64,000 nt of DNA from Pseudomonas yamanorum (GTDB taxonomy: Bacteria > Pseudomonadota > Gammaproteobacteria > Pseudomonadales > Pseudomonadaceae). The DNA lies in the NCBI RefSeq assembly GCF_013386765.1, contig NZ_JACARE010000007.1, forward strand, positions 1 to 64,000, given 5' to 3'. Numbering within the stretch: position 1 is the first letter of the stretch; each line of letters starts with the position of its first letter. The position numbers and the translations under genes are program-made. This document shows positions 16,931 to 26,819 of this stretch, one piece after another. The notes beneath the pieces were generated by a model, which worked only from the letters and a program-made list of their open reading frames with translations, was not told the origin of the DNA and ran no database searches.

Positions 16931-18132
16931 CGCAACATATCCATGGCCTGATCCAGCGCTTCAAAAAAACGCTCCAGGTCGTCGGAGTCGTTGTACAGCG
17001 CCAGCGACACCCGAATCGCCCCGGAGAGCCCCATCTGCTTGAGCAGCGGCATCGCACAGTGATGGCCGGCGCGCACGGCAATCCCCTGTTCGGTCAGCAA
17101 GTGGGCGAGGTCGGCGTTGTGCACGCCCTCCACCACAAAGCTGGCCAGGGCGACTTGCGGAGAGCCCAGCAGGCGCACGCCGTTGCGCGCTTGCAGGCCA
17201 CGCAGCAGGTAGTCGTGCAGGGCGGCTTCGTGGGCCGTCACCGCCTGTTGATCCAGGGAACTCAGGTAATCGAGGGTTGCGCCCAGGCCGATCACGCTGG
17301 CGATCGGGGGTGTTCCCGCTTCGAAGCCAAGGGGCGCGGGGCGGAAGCTGGCGCTTTGATAGTCAGCCTGTTGCACCATCTCGCCACCAAACTGCCAGTG
17401 ACGCAGGTGATGCAGGGCTTCAGTGCGGCCATACAGCACGCCGACCCCGTCCGGCCCGTAGAGCTTGTGGCTGGAAAACACATAGAAGTCGCAGCCCAGG
17501 GCCTGCATGTCATGGCGGCCATGGACGATGCCCTGGGCGCCATCGACAACGGTCAGTGCTTGCTGGGCCTTGGCCAGCGCCAGCAATTGCGGCAATGGCT
17601 GCCAGGCGCCAAGCACGTTGGACAGTTGGCTCACCGCCAGCAATCGGGTGCGAGGGCCGATCAAACGTGCGGCGGCTTGCAGGTCAATCAAGCCGTCATC
17701 GTCAAGCGGCAGTACCACCAGTTCCAGCCCGCGACGTTTGGCCAGTTGCTGCCACGGCAGCAGGTTGGCGTGGTGCTCCAGGGCGCTGATGACAATCTCG
17801 TCGCCCGGATTGAATAGGTGCTCAAGGCCATAAGCCAGGAGGTTCAGCGCCGAAGTCGCGCCGTGGGTAAAGATGATTTGCCCGTCGTCACCGACGTTCA
17901 GCCACTGTGCCACCTTGCTGCGACTGTCCTCGAAGGCCTGGGTCGCGTGAGCGCCCGGCAGATGCTGGGCACGGTGCACATTGGCTGCGCCATTGGCGTA
18001 GTAATGGCTGATGGCGTCCAGCAAGGCTTGAGGTTTTTGCGTGGTAGCGGCGTTGTCCAGATAGGTCTGGTCTTGCCGTTGCAGGGTGGCGATGGCCGGA
18101 AAGTCGGCGCGCCAGGGAGAGGGCACAAGCAT
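16927..18132 (-). CDS. csdA: Cysteine desulfurase CsdA (class II, PLP-dependent)
   Basis: The product is 401 residues. It removes sulfur from L-cysteine to give alanine and an enzyme persulfide. The PLP lysine is K223 in SSHKLYGPDGVG. The catalytic cysteine is C359 in RAGHHCAMP, the class II (SufS/CsdA) context. The N-terminal YLDNAATTQKP motif is typical. The ATG at 18132 is preferred over a TTG at 18141. The csdE gene overlaps its 3' end by 4 bases. It lies downstream of dapD on the same strand, with a terminator-like hairpin between. Confidence 0.95.
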   Translation of the reverse strand: MLVPSPWRADFPAIATLQRQDQTYLDNAATTQKPQALLDAISHYYANGAANVHRAQHLPGAHATQAFEDSRSKVAQWLNVGDDGQIIFTHGATSALNLLAYGLEHLFNPGDEIVISALEHHANLLPWQQLAKRRGLELVVLPLDDDGLIDLQAAARLIGPRTRLLAVSQLSNVLGAWQPLPQLLALAKAQQALTVVDGAQGIVHGRHDMQALGCDFYVFSSHKLYGPDGVGVLYGRTEALHHLRHWQFGGEMVQQADYQSASFRPAPLGFEAGTPPIASVIGLGATLDYLSSLDQQAVTAHEAALHDYLLRGLQARNGVRLLGSPQVALASFVVEGVHNADLAHLLTEQGIAVRAGHHCAMPLLKQMGLSGAIRVSLALYNDSDDLERFFEALDQAMDMLR

Positions 18133-18152
18133 GGTGATCAAGGCTCGTATAA

Positions 18153-18181
18153 ACGGCCCGCACCGGTCAGGTGAGGGCCGT
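18153..18181 (-). terminator. Terminator-like hairpin between dapD and csdA
   Basis: ACGGCCC at 18153-18159 and GGGCCGT at 18175-18181 form a 7 bp stem with a 15-base loop. On the minus strand it is followed by a short T/A run (TTTATA). It lies in the 69-base gap after dapD and may attenuate read-through into csdA. Confidence 0.55.
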
Positions 18182-18201
18182 CAGTGGCATCGAGTCGCTG
18201 C

Positions 18202-19236
18202 TTAGTTGTGAGCGTGCAGCGCTGCGTTCAGTTCGATGGCCGATTTGTGGGTTTTGCACTCCACGGCACCGGTCTCGGAGTTGCGGCGGAACAGCAGGTC
18301 CGGTTGGCCGGCCAGCTCACGGGCCTTGACCACTTTGACCAGTTGGTTGGCCTCGTCCAGCAGCGCAACCTTGGTGCCGGCGGTGACGTACAGGCCCGAC
18401 TCCACGGTGTTGCGGTCGCCCAGCGGGATACCGATACCGGCGTTGGCGCCGATCAGGCAGCCTTCGCCCACCTTGATCACGATGTTGCCGCCGCCCGACA
18501 GGGTGCCCATGGTGGAGCAACCGCCGCCCAGGTCGGAACCCTTGCCGACGAATACGCCAGCCGACACACGGCCTTCGATCATGCCCGGGCCTTCGGTGCC
18601 GGCGTTGAAGTTGACGAAACCTTCGTGCATCACGGTGGTGCCTTCACCCACGTAGGCGCCCAGGCGGATGCGCGCGGCATCAGCGATACGCACGCCGCTT
18701 GGCACTACGTAGTCGGTCATTTTCGGGAACTTGTCCACCGAGAACACTTCCAGCAGCTCGCCACGCAGGCGTGCTTCCAGTTGACGCTCGGCCAGCTCGG
18801 CGATGTCGATGGCGCCCTGGCTCGTCCAGGCCACGTTCGGCAGTTGCGGGAACACACCGGCCAGGCTCAGGCCGTGTGGCTTGACCAGGCGATGGGACAG
18901 CAAATGCAGCTTGAGGTAGGCCTCGGGGGTGGAGGTCAGCGCGGCGTCTTCGGCCAGCAGCGTGGCGACCAGCGGCGTGTGGCTTTCAGCCAGGCGGCTC
19001 AACAGCGCGGCTTGGGCGGCGTCGACACCCTTGAGCGCGTCAGCCAGTTGCAGGGCCTGGGTGACGGTGAAGGTGATCGCCTGGTTGCCTTCGGTGTAAC
19101 CGAGGATTGGAGCGATGGCTGCGATGATTTCAGCCGATGGATTGAGCAGCGGTTGTGCGTAAAACACTTCCAGCCAAGCACCTTGGCGGTTCTGAGTGCC
19201 GACGCCGAAGCCCAGGCTGAACAGGGAATTGGACAT
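18202..19236 (-). CDS. dapD: 2,3,4,5-tetrahydropyridine-2,6-dicarboxylate N-succinyltransferase DapD
   Basis: The product is 344 residues, matching the long pseudomonad/actinobacterial-type DapD. It succinylates tetrahydrodipicolinate using succinyl-CoA, the first committed step of the succinylase branch of DAP/lysine synthesis. The left-handed beta-helix hexapeptide repeats are clear in the middle (RIRLGAYVGEGTTVMHEGFV, then VGKGSDLGGGCS and GEGCLIGANAGIGIPLG). An ArsC-like gene lies 33 bases upstream on the same strand. dapC and dapE for the same branch lie within 11 kb. Confidence 0.95.
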   Translation of the reverse strand: MSNSLFSLGFGVGTQNRQGAWLEVFYAQPLLNPSAEIIAAIAPILGYTEGNQAITFTVTQALQLADALKGVDAAQAALLSRLAESHTPLVATLLAEDAALTSTPEAYLKLHLLSHRLVKPHGLSLAGVFPQLPNVAWTSQGAIDIAELAERQLEARLRGELLEVFSVDKFPKMTDYVVPSGVRIADAARIRLGAYVGEGTTVMHEGFVNFNAGTEGPGMIEGRVSAGVFVGKGSDLGGGCSTMGTLSGGGNIVIKVGEGCLIGANAGIGIPLGDRNTVESGLYVTAGTKVALLDEANQLVKVVKARELAGQPDLLFRRNSETGAVECKTHKSAIELNAALHAHN

Positions 19237-19269
19237 GCTATTACCTCTACAAAAATGAAGTGGGCTGGC

Positions 19270-19632
19270 CTACTTGAGGGCCGCCGAATAACTATCTGGC
19301 TTGAAGCCAATCAGGGTTCTGTCACCGAGATCAAGCACCGGGCGCTTGATCATCGAGGGTTGTGCGAGCATCAATTCAATGGCTTTCGACTGATCGAGAT
19401 CGGCTTTGCGTTCGTCTTCGAGTTTGCGAAAGGTGGTGCCCGCACGGTTCAAAACCACCTGCCAACCGTGCTCATTGCACCATTGGGTCAAGTGTTCGCG
19501 GTCGATACCGGCCGTTTTGTAGTCATGAAACTCATAGCTGACAGCGTGTTCATCGAGCCAGGTGCGCGCCTTTTTCATGGTGTCGCAGGCTTTGATGCCG
19601 AAAAGGTGCAACGTTTTGCTTGAAGCGGTCAA
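19270..19632 (-). CDS. ArsC/Spx-family protein (YffB-like)
   Basis: The product is 120 residues with a thioredoxin-like ArsC fold: HLFGIKACDTMKKAR with a single active-site-type cysteine (C16), then the RPVLDLGDRTLIGF segment. YffB-like members bind glutathione, and arsenate reduction has not been established for them, so it should not be called an arsenate reductase. The gene sits 33 bases upstream of dapD in the same direction, a common Pseudomonas arrangement; the link to DAP synthesis is unknown. Confidence 0.88.
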   Translation of the reverse strand: MTASSKTLHLFGIKACDTMKKARTWLDEHAVSYEFHDYKTAGIDREHLTQWCNEHGWQVVLNRAGTTFRKLEDERKADLDQSKAIELMLAQPSMIKRPVLDLGDRTLIGFKPDSYSAALK

Positions 19633-19845
19633 GGAATTGCCCCCCTTTGGGCTGACGGAGATGAAAGGTCACGGATTATGCCATGGCCAGCAGCTTTCGG
19701 CGCCGCTCGTCACAAACGTGTTTTGCCCACGTGCGACTTTTGTGCAAAGGCCATCGCGCAGCATAGGCGGCTAATATGGCACTTCAACGGCGAGTTGTTG
19801 CCTGATGTGTGTTGTTGCAAGTTGATTGTCTGGGAATCCCGCTTT

Positions 19846-21489
19846 ATGCAAACCGCCTACACCGTACTTATCCTGCTGATGCTGGTCAGCGTTTCGCGTC
19901 TGGTCGGGCGTGTTATCCCACTGCCGTTGCCGCTGGTGCAGATTGCCGCCGGCGCCTTGCTGGCGTGGCCGACCCTGGGGCTGCATGTGGCCCTGGACCC
20001 TGAGTTGTTTCTTTTCCTGTTTTTGCCGCCGCTGCTGTTCTCCGATGGCTGGCGTATGCCCAAGCGTGAACTGTGGCGCCTGCGCGGGCCGATCCTGACG
20101 CTGGCGGTGGGGCTGGTGTTGTTCACGGTAGTGGGCGCCGGTTACTTCATCCATTGGATATTGCCTACGATCCCGCTGCCGGTGGCCTTCGCCCTGGCGG
20201 CGGTATTGTCGCCGACGGATGCCGTGGCGGTGTCGGCGATTTCCCAGAATCGCTTGCCGACGCCGTTGATGCATATGCTCCAGGGCGAGGCGTTGATGAA
20301 TGACGCGTCGGGTTTGGTGACGTTCAAGTTCGCCCTGGCGGCGGCGCTGACCGGGGTGTTTTCCCTGGCGGATGCCAGCCTGACCTTTGTGCTCGTTGCG
20401 GTCGGTGGCCTGGCCATTGGTGTGGCCTTGAGCTGGCTGGTGGGCCGCCTGCGGTCCTGGATGATCGCCCGTGGCTGGGATGACCCGGCGACGCACGTGG
20501 TGTTCATGTTGTTGCTGCCGTTTGCCGCCTACGTACTGGCCGAACGTCTTGGCGCATCGGGGATCTTGTCAGCGGTGGCCGCGGGGATGATGCAAAGCTG
20601 GCTGGACCTGCTGCCGCGCCAGACCAGCACCCGGCTGCTCAATCGCAGCGTGTGGTCGCTGCTGGAGTTTGCGTTTAACGGGTTGATCTTCCTGCTGCTG
20701 GGCCTGCAATTGCCAGACATCATCAAGGCCGTAGTCAGCCATGAGCCAACACTGTGGCCGACGTTGCTGTACCGCTGCCTGGACGTGATCGCGATTTTCC
20801 TGGTGCTGGTGGTATTGCGGTTTATCTGGGTGCAGAGCATCTGGCGCCTGTCAGGTTTACTGCGCCGTCTGCGTGGCAAAAGTGAGCTGACGCTGGTGCC
20901 CACAGCCCGTTCCTGCTGGTTGTTGACCGTGGGCGGGGTGCGGGGTGCGGTGACGTTGGCGGGTGTGATGTCGGTGCCGTTGCTGTTGGCGCCCGGTGAG
21001 GCGTTCCCGGAGCGTGATCTGCTGATCTTTATTGCCGCGGGTGTGATTTTGCTGTCTTTGGTCGCTGCCTGTATTGCCTTGCCGCTTCTGCTGCGGGGAA
21101 TCGAAAAGAGCCCGGACGACAGGCGCCGCAGCGAGGTGCGTGACGCCTGGAAGAAAACCGCTGAAGCGGCGATCCATGCCCTGGAAGCCGAAGAACCTGC
21201 TGAAGCGGCACCCCAGGATGCCGCCCAGGCAGCCTTGGCCACTGAGCTCAAGGCGCGGTTGATGTCGGAATATCGTCATCAGCTGGAAGTGTTCAACGAC
21301 TCGGCGGAAGCCCAGGCATTGGCGTTTCAGATGGATCAACTGGAGCGCAAGTTACGGCTCAAGGCCCTGAGGGCGCAGCGCTTGGAGTTGTATAGCCTGA
21401 GTCGTCACCACCAGATTGGTGATGACGTGCTGCGGGAGGTGTTGGCGGATCTGGATATGAGTGAGGCGAATCTGGGTCACGTCAAATAA
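19846..21489 (+). CDS. Na+/H+ antiporter, CPA1 family
   Basis: The product is 547 residues, with about 12 TM segments over the first 420 and a soluble, charged C-terminal tail. CPA1/NhaP-type signatures are present: VLSPTDAVAVSAI in the core and EALMNDASGLVTFKFALA. It should exchange Na+ (or K+) for protons at the inner membrane. The ATG at 19846 starts directly before the first TM helix; the in-frame extension to 19678 overlaps the region upstream of the divergent ArsC-like gene and lacks coding character. Confidence 0.9.
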   Translation: MQTAYTVLILLMLVSVSRLVGRVIPLPLPLVQIAAGALLAWPTLGLHVALDPELFLFLFLPPLLFSDGWRMPKRELWRLRGPILTLAVGLVLFTVVGAGYFIHWILPTIPLPVAFALAAVLSPTDAVAVSAISQNRLPTPLMHMLQGEALMNDASGLVTFKFALAAALTGVFSLADASLTFVLVAVGGLAIGVALSWLVGRLRSWMIARGWDDPATHVVFMLLLPFAAYVLAERLGASGILSAVAAGMMQSWLDLLPRQTSTRLLNRSVWSLLEFAFNGLIFLLLGLQLPDIIKAVVSHEPTLWPTLLYRCLDVIAIFLVLVVLRFIWVQSIWRLSGLLRRLRGKSELTLVPTARSCWLLTVGGVRGAVTLAGVMSVPLLLAPGEAFPERDLLIFIAAGVILLSLVAACIALPLLLRGIEKSPDDRRRSEVRDAWKKTAEAAIHALEAEEPAEAAPQDAAQAALATELKARLMSEYRHQLEVFNDSAEAQALAFQMDQLERKLRLKALRAQRLELYSLSRHHQIGDDVLREVLADLDMSEANLGHVK

Positions 21490-21506
21490 CACCGCGGTGC
21501 TTACTT

Positions 21507-21636
21507 GTGGCGAGGGAGCTTGCTCCCGCTGGGTGACGAAGTCGCCCCAACGCTGGCGACTTCATTCATGCAGGGAAACAGCGTCAGCCGGTTTACGACT
21601 GCTGCGCAGCCGAGCGGGAGCAAGCTCCCTCGCCAC
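21507..21636. repeat. REP doublet (GCGAGGGAGC type)
   Basis: The 24-base arms 21507-21530 and 21613-21636 are perfect inverted copies, 82 bases apart. It is a different REP class from the GTGGGAGC elements elsewhere in the window. It lies between the convergent stops of the antiporter gene (21489) and dapC (21648). Confidence 0.9.
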
Positions 21637-21647
21637 GTTCAGAGCAG

Positions 21648-22847
21648 TTATTTATTGCGGGTGATGAAGTCGCGAATCCGCTCGGCTGCTTCCACGCACT
21701 CGGCCAGCGGCGCAACCAGCGCCAGGCGCACACGCCCGGCGCCCGGGTTGACGCCATCGACTTCCCGGGACAGGTACGAACCCGGCACCACGGTCACGTG
21801 TTCTTCCACGAACAGGTCGCGGCAGAAGGCGGCGTCATCACCTTTAATATTCGGCCACAGGTAGAAACCGCCGTCGGGGTTTTGCACGTCCAGCACCGGC
21901 TTCAGGATCGCCAGCACGGCATCGAACTTTTCCCGGTACAGGTCACGGTTGGCCTGCACGTGGGCTTCGTCCTGCCAGGCGGCAATGCTCGCCAACTGGG
22001 TTTGCACCGGCATCGCGCAGCCGTGGTAGGTGCGGTACAGCAGGAAACCCTTGAGGATTTCGGCGTCACCAGCCACAAAGCCCGAACGCAGACCCGGCAG
22101 GTTGGAGCGCTTGGACAGGCTGTGGAACACCACGCAGCGCTTGAAGTCCTGGCGGCCCAGTTCCACGCAGGCGCTGAGCAGGCCCGGCGGCGGGGTTTGT
22201 TCGTCGAAGTACAGCTCGCTGTAGCACTCATCGGCGGCGATCACGAAGTCGTATTCGTCGGCCAGGGCGATCAGCTTTTTCAGGGTGTCGACGGGAATCA
22301 GTGCGCCGGTCGGGTTGCCAGGGGAGCACAGGAACAGGATCTGGCAGCGTTTCCAGATGTCTGGCGACACCGCGTCGAAATCCGGATTGAAGCCGTTTGC
22401 ATCCAGGCACGGCAGGTAGTGCGGCTTGGCGCCGGCAAGAAAGGCCGCGCCTTCGTAGATTTGATAGAACGGGTTCGGGCTGACCACCAGTGCGTCGTCA
22501 CCACGGTTGACCACGGTCTGGGTGAAGGCGAACAGCGCTTCACGGGTGCCGTTCACCGGCAGGATATTGCGCGCCGGGTCGAGCCAGCCCTTGGGCACGC
22601 TGAAGCGGCGTTCGCACCAGGTGCCAATGGCCTCGCGCAGGGCCGGGATGCCCAGGGTGGTCGGGTACACCGCCATCTGGTCCAGGTTGTTGGCCAGCGC
22701 ATCGGCGACGAACTGCGGGGATTTGTGCTTCGGCTCGCCGATGGAGAGGGCGATCGGGCGTTTGTCCGGGTTCGGCGTAACACTGCCCAGCAGGACGCGC
22801 AGTTTTTCGAACGGGTAAGGCTGCAACTGGTTCAGAGCGTTGTTCAT
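21648..22847 (-). CDS. dapC: Succinyldiaminopimelate transaminase DapC
   Basis: The product is 399 residues, a fold-type I aminotransferase. It makes N-succinyl-LL-DAP from N-succinyl-2-amino-6-ketopimelate with glutamate. Motifs in order: SIGEPKHKSP, CSPGNPTG, AADECYSELYF, and the PLP lysine in FHSLSKRSNLPGLRSG. The ATG at 22847 gives the family N-terminus (MNNALNQLQPYPFEKLR). It lies next to glnD on the same strand, with a REP element between. Confidence 0.94.
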   Translation of the reverse strand: MNNALNQLQPYPFEKLRVLLGSVTPNPDKRPIALSIGEPKHKSPQFVADALANNLDQMAVYPTTLGIPALREAIGTWCERRFSVPKGWLDPARNILPVNGTREALFAFTQTVVNRGDDALVVSPNPFYQIYEGAAFLAGAKPHYLPCLDANGFNPDFDAVSPDIWKRCQILFLCSPGNPTGALIPVDTLKKLIALADEYDFVIAADECYSELYFDEQTPPPGLLSACVELGRQDFKRCVVFHSLSKRSNLPGLRSGFVAGDAEILKGFLLYRTYHGCAMPVQTQLASIAAWQDEAHVQANRDLYREKFDAVLAILKPVLDVQNPDGGFYLWPNIKGDDAAFCRDLFVEEHVTVVPGSYLSREVDGVNPGAGRVRLALVAPLAECVEAAERIRDFITRNK

Positions 22848-22870
22848 GAAGGCCTCTATCACGGGGCTCC

Positions 22871-22960
22871 CTGTAGGAGCTGGCTTGCCAGCGATGCAGG
22901 CACCGCGGTGTATCAGGTACGCCGAGGTGATGCCATCGCAGGCAAGCCAGCTCCTACAGG
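22871..22960. repeat. REP doublet (GTAGGAGC type)
   Basis: Inverted arms at about 22872-22899 and 22932-22959 flank a spacer of about 30 bases, in the gap between glnD and dapC (both minus strand). Here the element lies between two same-direction genes and could stabilise the upstream transcript or reduce read-through. Confidence 0.87.
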
Positions 22961-22983
22961 AACCGCATTTATACAGTTAAAAA

Positions 22984-25686
22984 TCAAATCGTCAGTCTGG
23001 ACATCTCGACGCCGGTCTCCTGGTTGACGCTCAACTGCTGGACGATGGCTTCCTGCAAGCGTCGGCACAGTTCAGGGTCGGAAAGCGGCTGGTTGTCGGC
23101 ATCGGTAATAAAGAACACGTCTTCCACCCGTTCGCCCAGGGTCGCGATCTTGGCGTTCTGCAACGACAGGTCGAATTCCAGGAAGATCGTGCCGATCCGC
23201 GCCAACAGGCCCGGGCGGTCCGGCGCGCTGAGCTCCAGTACGGTCACCGGGCGCTGGGCGTCGTTGTGGATCGTCACCTCGGGGGCGAATGCAAAGTGCT
23301 TGAGCTGGCGCGGCACCCGGCGCTGGATGATGGTCGGGTAGTCGTCGGGGTTGCGCAGGGCGTCGGTGAGGCCTTTGCGGATCTTTTTCACCCGTTCCGG
23401 GTTGTCGCCGATGGACTCGCCTTCCGTGTCGAGCACGATGTAGGTGTCGAGGGTGAACTGGCTGCTGGAGGTGATGACCCGGGCGTCGTGAATGTTCAGG
23501 TTGAGCTGGTCCATCGCGGCCACGGTCACGGCGAAGAAGTCGTGCTGGTCGGGTGCGTAGATGAAGATCTGCGTGCCGCCCTCGAACTCGCGCTGGGTGG
23601 TTTCCTTGATCAGCACCAGCGGCCCGCCATCGGCCGGCTGCTGCAGGATCGCGTCGCTGTGCCAGGCCACGTCGCCGGCGGTGTGGCGCAGGAAGTAGTC
23701 GTCCCCCAGTTGCGACCAGAGCTGCTCGACGTCGTCCGGGTCGTTGCCGCCACGCACCAGGATATCCAGGGCTGCGCTTTGGGTGCGACGGATCTGCTCC
23801 TCGCGGTCCACCGGGTTCTCCAGGCCGCGACGCAAGGCGCGCTTGGTCTCGGTGTAGAGCTGGCGCAACAGGCTGGCGCGCCAGGAGTTCCATAGTGTCG
23901 GGTTGGTGGCGTTGATGTCGGACACCGTGAGCACGTACAGGTAGTCGAGACGGGTTTCGTCGCCGACGGCCTGGGCGAAATCATGAATCACCTGCGGGTC
24001 GGACAAGTCCTTGCGCTGGGCGGTGGTGGACATCACCAGGTGGTTTTGCACCAGCCATACGATCAGGCGGCTGTCCCACAGCGGCAACTGGTGACGCTGG
24101 CAGAACGCTTCGGCATCCACGGCGCCAATTTCCGAGTGATCGCCGTGACGGCCCTTGCCGATGTCGTGGTACAGGCCGGCGAGGTAGATCAATTCAGGCT
24201 TGGGCAAGCGCGCCATGAGCTTACTGGCCAGCGGGAATTTCTCTGACACCTGGGTGTACTGCAACTTACGCAGGTGTTTGATCAGGTTCAGGGTGTGGGC
24301 ATCCACGGTATAGATGTGGAACAGGTCGTGTTGCATCTGCCCGACGATAAAGCCGAACTCCGGCAGGTAACGCCCCAGGATCCCGTAACGGTTCATGCGC
24401 CGCAGGTTGCGGTGGATACCGATCTTGCACTTGAACAGTTCGATAAACAGGCTGGTGTTGCGGATGTCGTGGCGGAAATCGTCGTCGATCAGGTGACGAT
24501 TTTCCCGCAGCAGGCGAATGGTGTCGGCGCGCACACCCTTGATTTCCGGCTGTTGGGCCATCAGCACGAAGATTTCCAGCATGGCGAACGGCGTGCGTTT
24601 GAACACGTTGTCGTTGCGGGCTTCGATGTAGCCATCGTGCAACTGGAAGCGCGAGTTGATCGGCTGCGGCGGTGCTTCGTCTTCCGGGGCCAGGATCACT
24701 TCTTCGAAGTGCTGGATGATCAGGTCGCTGAGCTGGGCAATGCTCATCACCACCCGGTAATACTGCTGCATGAAGCTTTCGATGCTGGTCTTCGCGTCTT
24801 CACCTTCAAACCCCAGCAAGGTCGCGATGGAGCGCTGGTGATCGAACAGCAGGCGGTCTTCGGAGCGGCCGGCCAGCATGTGCAGCGCGTAGCGCACTTT
24901 CCAGAGGAATTCCTGGGAGGAGGCCAGCAGGGCGTTTTCGCTCTCTACCAGAAAGCCTTCCCCGGCCAGGGCCCGCAGGTTCAGGGTGCCGTACTGGCGA
25001 CGGGCAACCCAGAGGATCGTCTGGATATCCCGCAGGCCGCCCGGGGAACCTTTGACGTTGGGTTCCAGGTTGTATTCGGTGTCGTTGTACTTGTGGTGCC
25101 GGGCCTTCTGCTCGGCGCGCTTGGCCAGGAAGAATTCCTTGCTCGGCCACATGTGCGCGGTGCTGGTGACTTCCAGCATGCGCTGGCGCAGGTGCTCGGG
25201 GCCGGCGATGGTGCGGCTTTCCATCAGGTTGGTGATCACCGTCAGGTCGGCGCGGGCTTCCTGGGCGCATTCGTCCACCGAGCGCACGCTTTGGCCGACC
25301 TCCAGGCCGATGTCCCACAACAGCGTCAGAAAACGCTCGATGGAGTCGCGAAAGATCTCGTGGTCGGCGCTGTCCAGCAAAATCAGCAGGTCAATGTCGG
25401 AGTAGGGGTGCAGTTCGCCCCGGCCATAGCCGCCGACGGCCACCAGGGCGATATCGGCGTCTTCGCTCCAGCTGAACTGTTCCCAGGCCTTTTGCAGGAT
25501 GTTGTCGACGAACCAGGCGCGGTCCTCGATCAGCCGGCGAATGTCCCGGCCAGTGCGAAAGCGCTCGTCGAGCACCTCGCGGGCCTGACGGATGGCCTTC
25601 TTGAAGGCGGCGATGGGGCTTGCCTTCAGCGCCAGCTCCGCCTGGAACTGGCCGCGGTCAAACAGTTCGGGATCCACCTGGGGCAT
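22984..25686 (-). CDS. glnD: Bifunctional [protein-PII] uridylyltransferase / uridylyl-removing enzyme GlnD
   Basis: The product is 900 residues, full length. It senses glutamine and sets the uridylylation state of PII (GlnB/GlnK). Domains in order: nucleotidyltransferase with [17 protein letters not shown] near residue 85; the uridylyl-removing HD domain with [12 protein letters not shown] near residue 505; two C-terminal ACT domains (about residues 700-895) for glutamine sensing. It follows map on the same strand with a 62-base gap, as in many gammaproteobacteria. Confidence 0.97.
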   Translation of the reverse strand: MPQVDPELFDRGQFQAELALKASPIAAFKKAIRQAREVLDERFRTGRDIRRLIEDRAWFVDNILQKAWEQFSWSEDADIALVAVGGYGRGELHPYSDIDLLILLDSADHEIFRDSIERFLTLLWDIGLEVGQSVRSVDECAQEARADLTVITNLMESRTIAGPEHLRQRMLEVTSTAHMWPSKEFFLAKRAEQKARHHKYNDTEYNLEPNVKGSPGGLRDIQTILWVARRQYGTLNLRALAGEGFLVESENALLASSQEFLWKVRYALHMLAGRSEDRLLFDHQRSIATLLGFEGEDAKTSIESFMQQYYRVVMSIAQLSDLIIQHFEEVILAPEDEAPPQPINSRFQLHDGYIEARNDNVFKRTPFAMLEIFVLMAQQPEIKGVRADTIRLLRENRHLIDDDFRHDIRNTSLFIELFKCKIGIHRNLRRMNRYGILGRYLPEFGFIVGQMQHDLFHIYTVDAHTLNLIKHLRKLQYTQVSEKFPLASKLMARLPKPELIYLAGLYHDIGKGRHGDHSEIGAVDAEAFCQRHQLPLWDSRLIVWLVQNHLVMSTTAQRKDLSDPQVIHDFAQAVGDETRLDYLYVLTVSDINATNPTLWNSWRASLLRQLYTETKRALRRGLENPVDREEQIRRTQSAALDILVRGGNDPDDVEQLWSQLGDDYFLRHTAGDVAWHSDAILQQPADGGPLVLIKETTQREFEGGTQIFIYAPDQHDFFAVTVAAMDQLNLNIHDARVITSSSQFTLDTYIVLDTEGESIGDNPERVKKIRKGLTDALRNPDDYPTIIQRRVPRQLKHFAFAPEVTIHNDAQRPVTVLELSAPDRPGLLARIGTIFLEFDLSLQNAKIATLGERVEDVFFITDADNQPLSDPELCRRLQEAIVQQLSVNQETGVEMSRLTI

Positions 25687-25748
25687 CGATCGGTTTTCCT
25701 ATCTATCTATGGGGCACAGCGTTGCTAATCAGAAAACCGGTGCAAACA

Positions 25749-26531
25749 TTACGCCGAAACGCGAGGAATCGTGTCGTCGGCGCGCAGGGTGAAGATCTCG
25801 TAGCCGGTGTCGGTCACCAGCAGGGTGTGTTCCCACTGGGCCGAGAGCTTGCGGTCCTTGGTGATGGCGGTCCAGCCGTCGCCCAGCACCTTGGTGTCGG
25901 CCTTGCCCTGGTTGATCATCGGCTCGATGGTGAAGGTCATGCCTGCCTTGAGCTCCATGCCGGTGCCGGCGCGGCCGTAGTGCAGGATCTGTGGCTCTTC
26001 ATGGAACACCTTGCCGATGCCGTGGCCGCAGAACTCACGGACCACCGAGAAGCCGTTCTTTTCGGCGTGCTTCTGGATGATTTCACCGATGTCGCCCAGG
26101 CGGCAGCCGGGCTTGACGATTTCGATGGCCTTGTACATGCATTCCTGGGTCACTTGCGACAGGCGCTCAGCCCACACTGGCACGGTGCCGACGTGGAACA
26201 TGCGGCTGGTGTCGCCGTGGTAGCCGTCCTTGATCACAGTAACGTCGATGTTCAGGGTGTCACCGTCTTTCAGGGGCTTGTCGCCGGGAATGCCGTGGCA
26301 CACCACGTGGTTGATCGAGGTGCAGATCGACTTGGGGAAGCCCTTGTAGTTCAGTGGCGCCGGGATGGCTTTTTGCACATCGACAATATAGTCATGGCAG
26401 ATGCGGTCCAGCGCTTCGGTGGTGACGCCGGGCTTGACGTGTTCGGCAATCATTTCCAGCACGTCGGCAGCCAGTTTGCCGGCAACGCGCATGCCTGCGA
26501 TGTCTTCGGCGGTTTTGAGGGTGACGGTCAT
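25749..26531 (-). CDS. map: Type I methionine aminopeptidase
   Basis: The product is 260 residues. It removes the initiator methionine from nascent proteins. It has the pita-bread fold without the zinc-binding extension, hence type I. Metal and substrate positions are visible in HGIPGDKPLKDGDTLNIDVT, GYHGDTSRMF, EFCGHGIG, and the C-terminal TIEPMI and EHTLLVT segments. It is divergent from rpsB across a 385-base gap, the common gammaproteobacterial layout. Confidence 0.96.
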   Translation of the reverse strand: MTVTLKTAEDIAGMRVAGKLAADVLEMIAEHVKPGVTTEALDRICHDYIVDVQKAIPAPLNYKGFPKSICTSINHVVCHGIPGDKPLKDGDTLNIDVTVIKDGYHGDTSRMFHVGTVPVWAERLSQVTQECMYKAIEIVKPGCRLGDIGEIIQKHAEKNGFSVVREFCGHGIGKVFHEEPQILHYGRAGTGMELKAGMTFTIEPMINQGKADTKVLGDGWTAITKDRKLSAQWEHTLLVTDTGYEIFTLRADDTIPRVSA

Positions 26532-26771
26532 ACAGGCTCTCTCTAGCGCGACGCGCTGAAATCAATACGGTTTACGGGTGTGCGACAAAAGGTTGCAGAA
26601 TTCGCACAAGCCCAAAAAACGCGATTCTAGCAGACGCAGGGGTGAAACCATGAGCGTCTGGCGATCGCTTCTGTCTATAAGGATGGGGGCATTCTGGCTT
26701 TATTCAAAGGCTTAGGCAAAAGCGACAGGCGGCAAATGTGATTGCGGGTTTCGTTTTTGCAAGCTGTGTGG

Positions 26772-26777
26772 TATAAA
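26772..26777 (+). promoter_or_regulatory. -10 element of rpsB-tsf
   Basis: TATAAA, within GTATAAAATGCG, lies about 140 bases upstream of the rpsB start. A clear -35 is not visible at the ideal spacing. The transcript would begin near the small GGGG-ATA-CCCC hairpin. The part of the gap nearer map (26532-26760) shows nothing recognisable. Confidence 0.5.
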
Positions 26778-26819
26778 ATGCGCCGCTTTCCGGGGATACC
26801 CCGCAAAGCTTAAATCCAC

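Noticed and set aside
19270..19632. Arsenate reductase call for the ArsC-like gene
   Set aside because: The sequence fits the YffB/Spx-like branch, there is no ars operon nearby, and dapD is its neighbour, so arsenic function is unsupported.
24274..25728. Plus-strand frame of 484 codons opposite glnD
   Set aside because: It overlaps the conserved GlnD domains and lacks any family resemblance.
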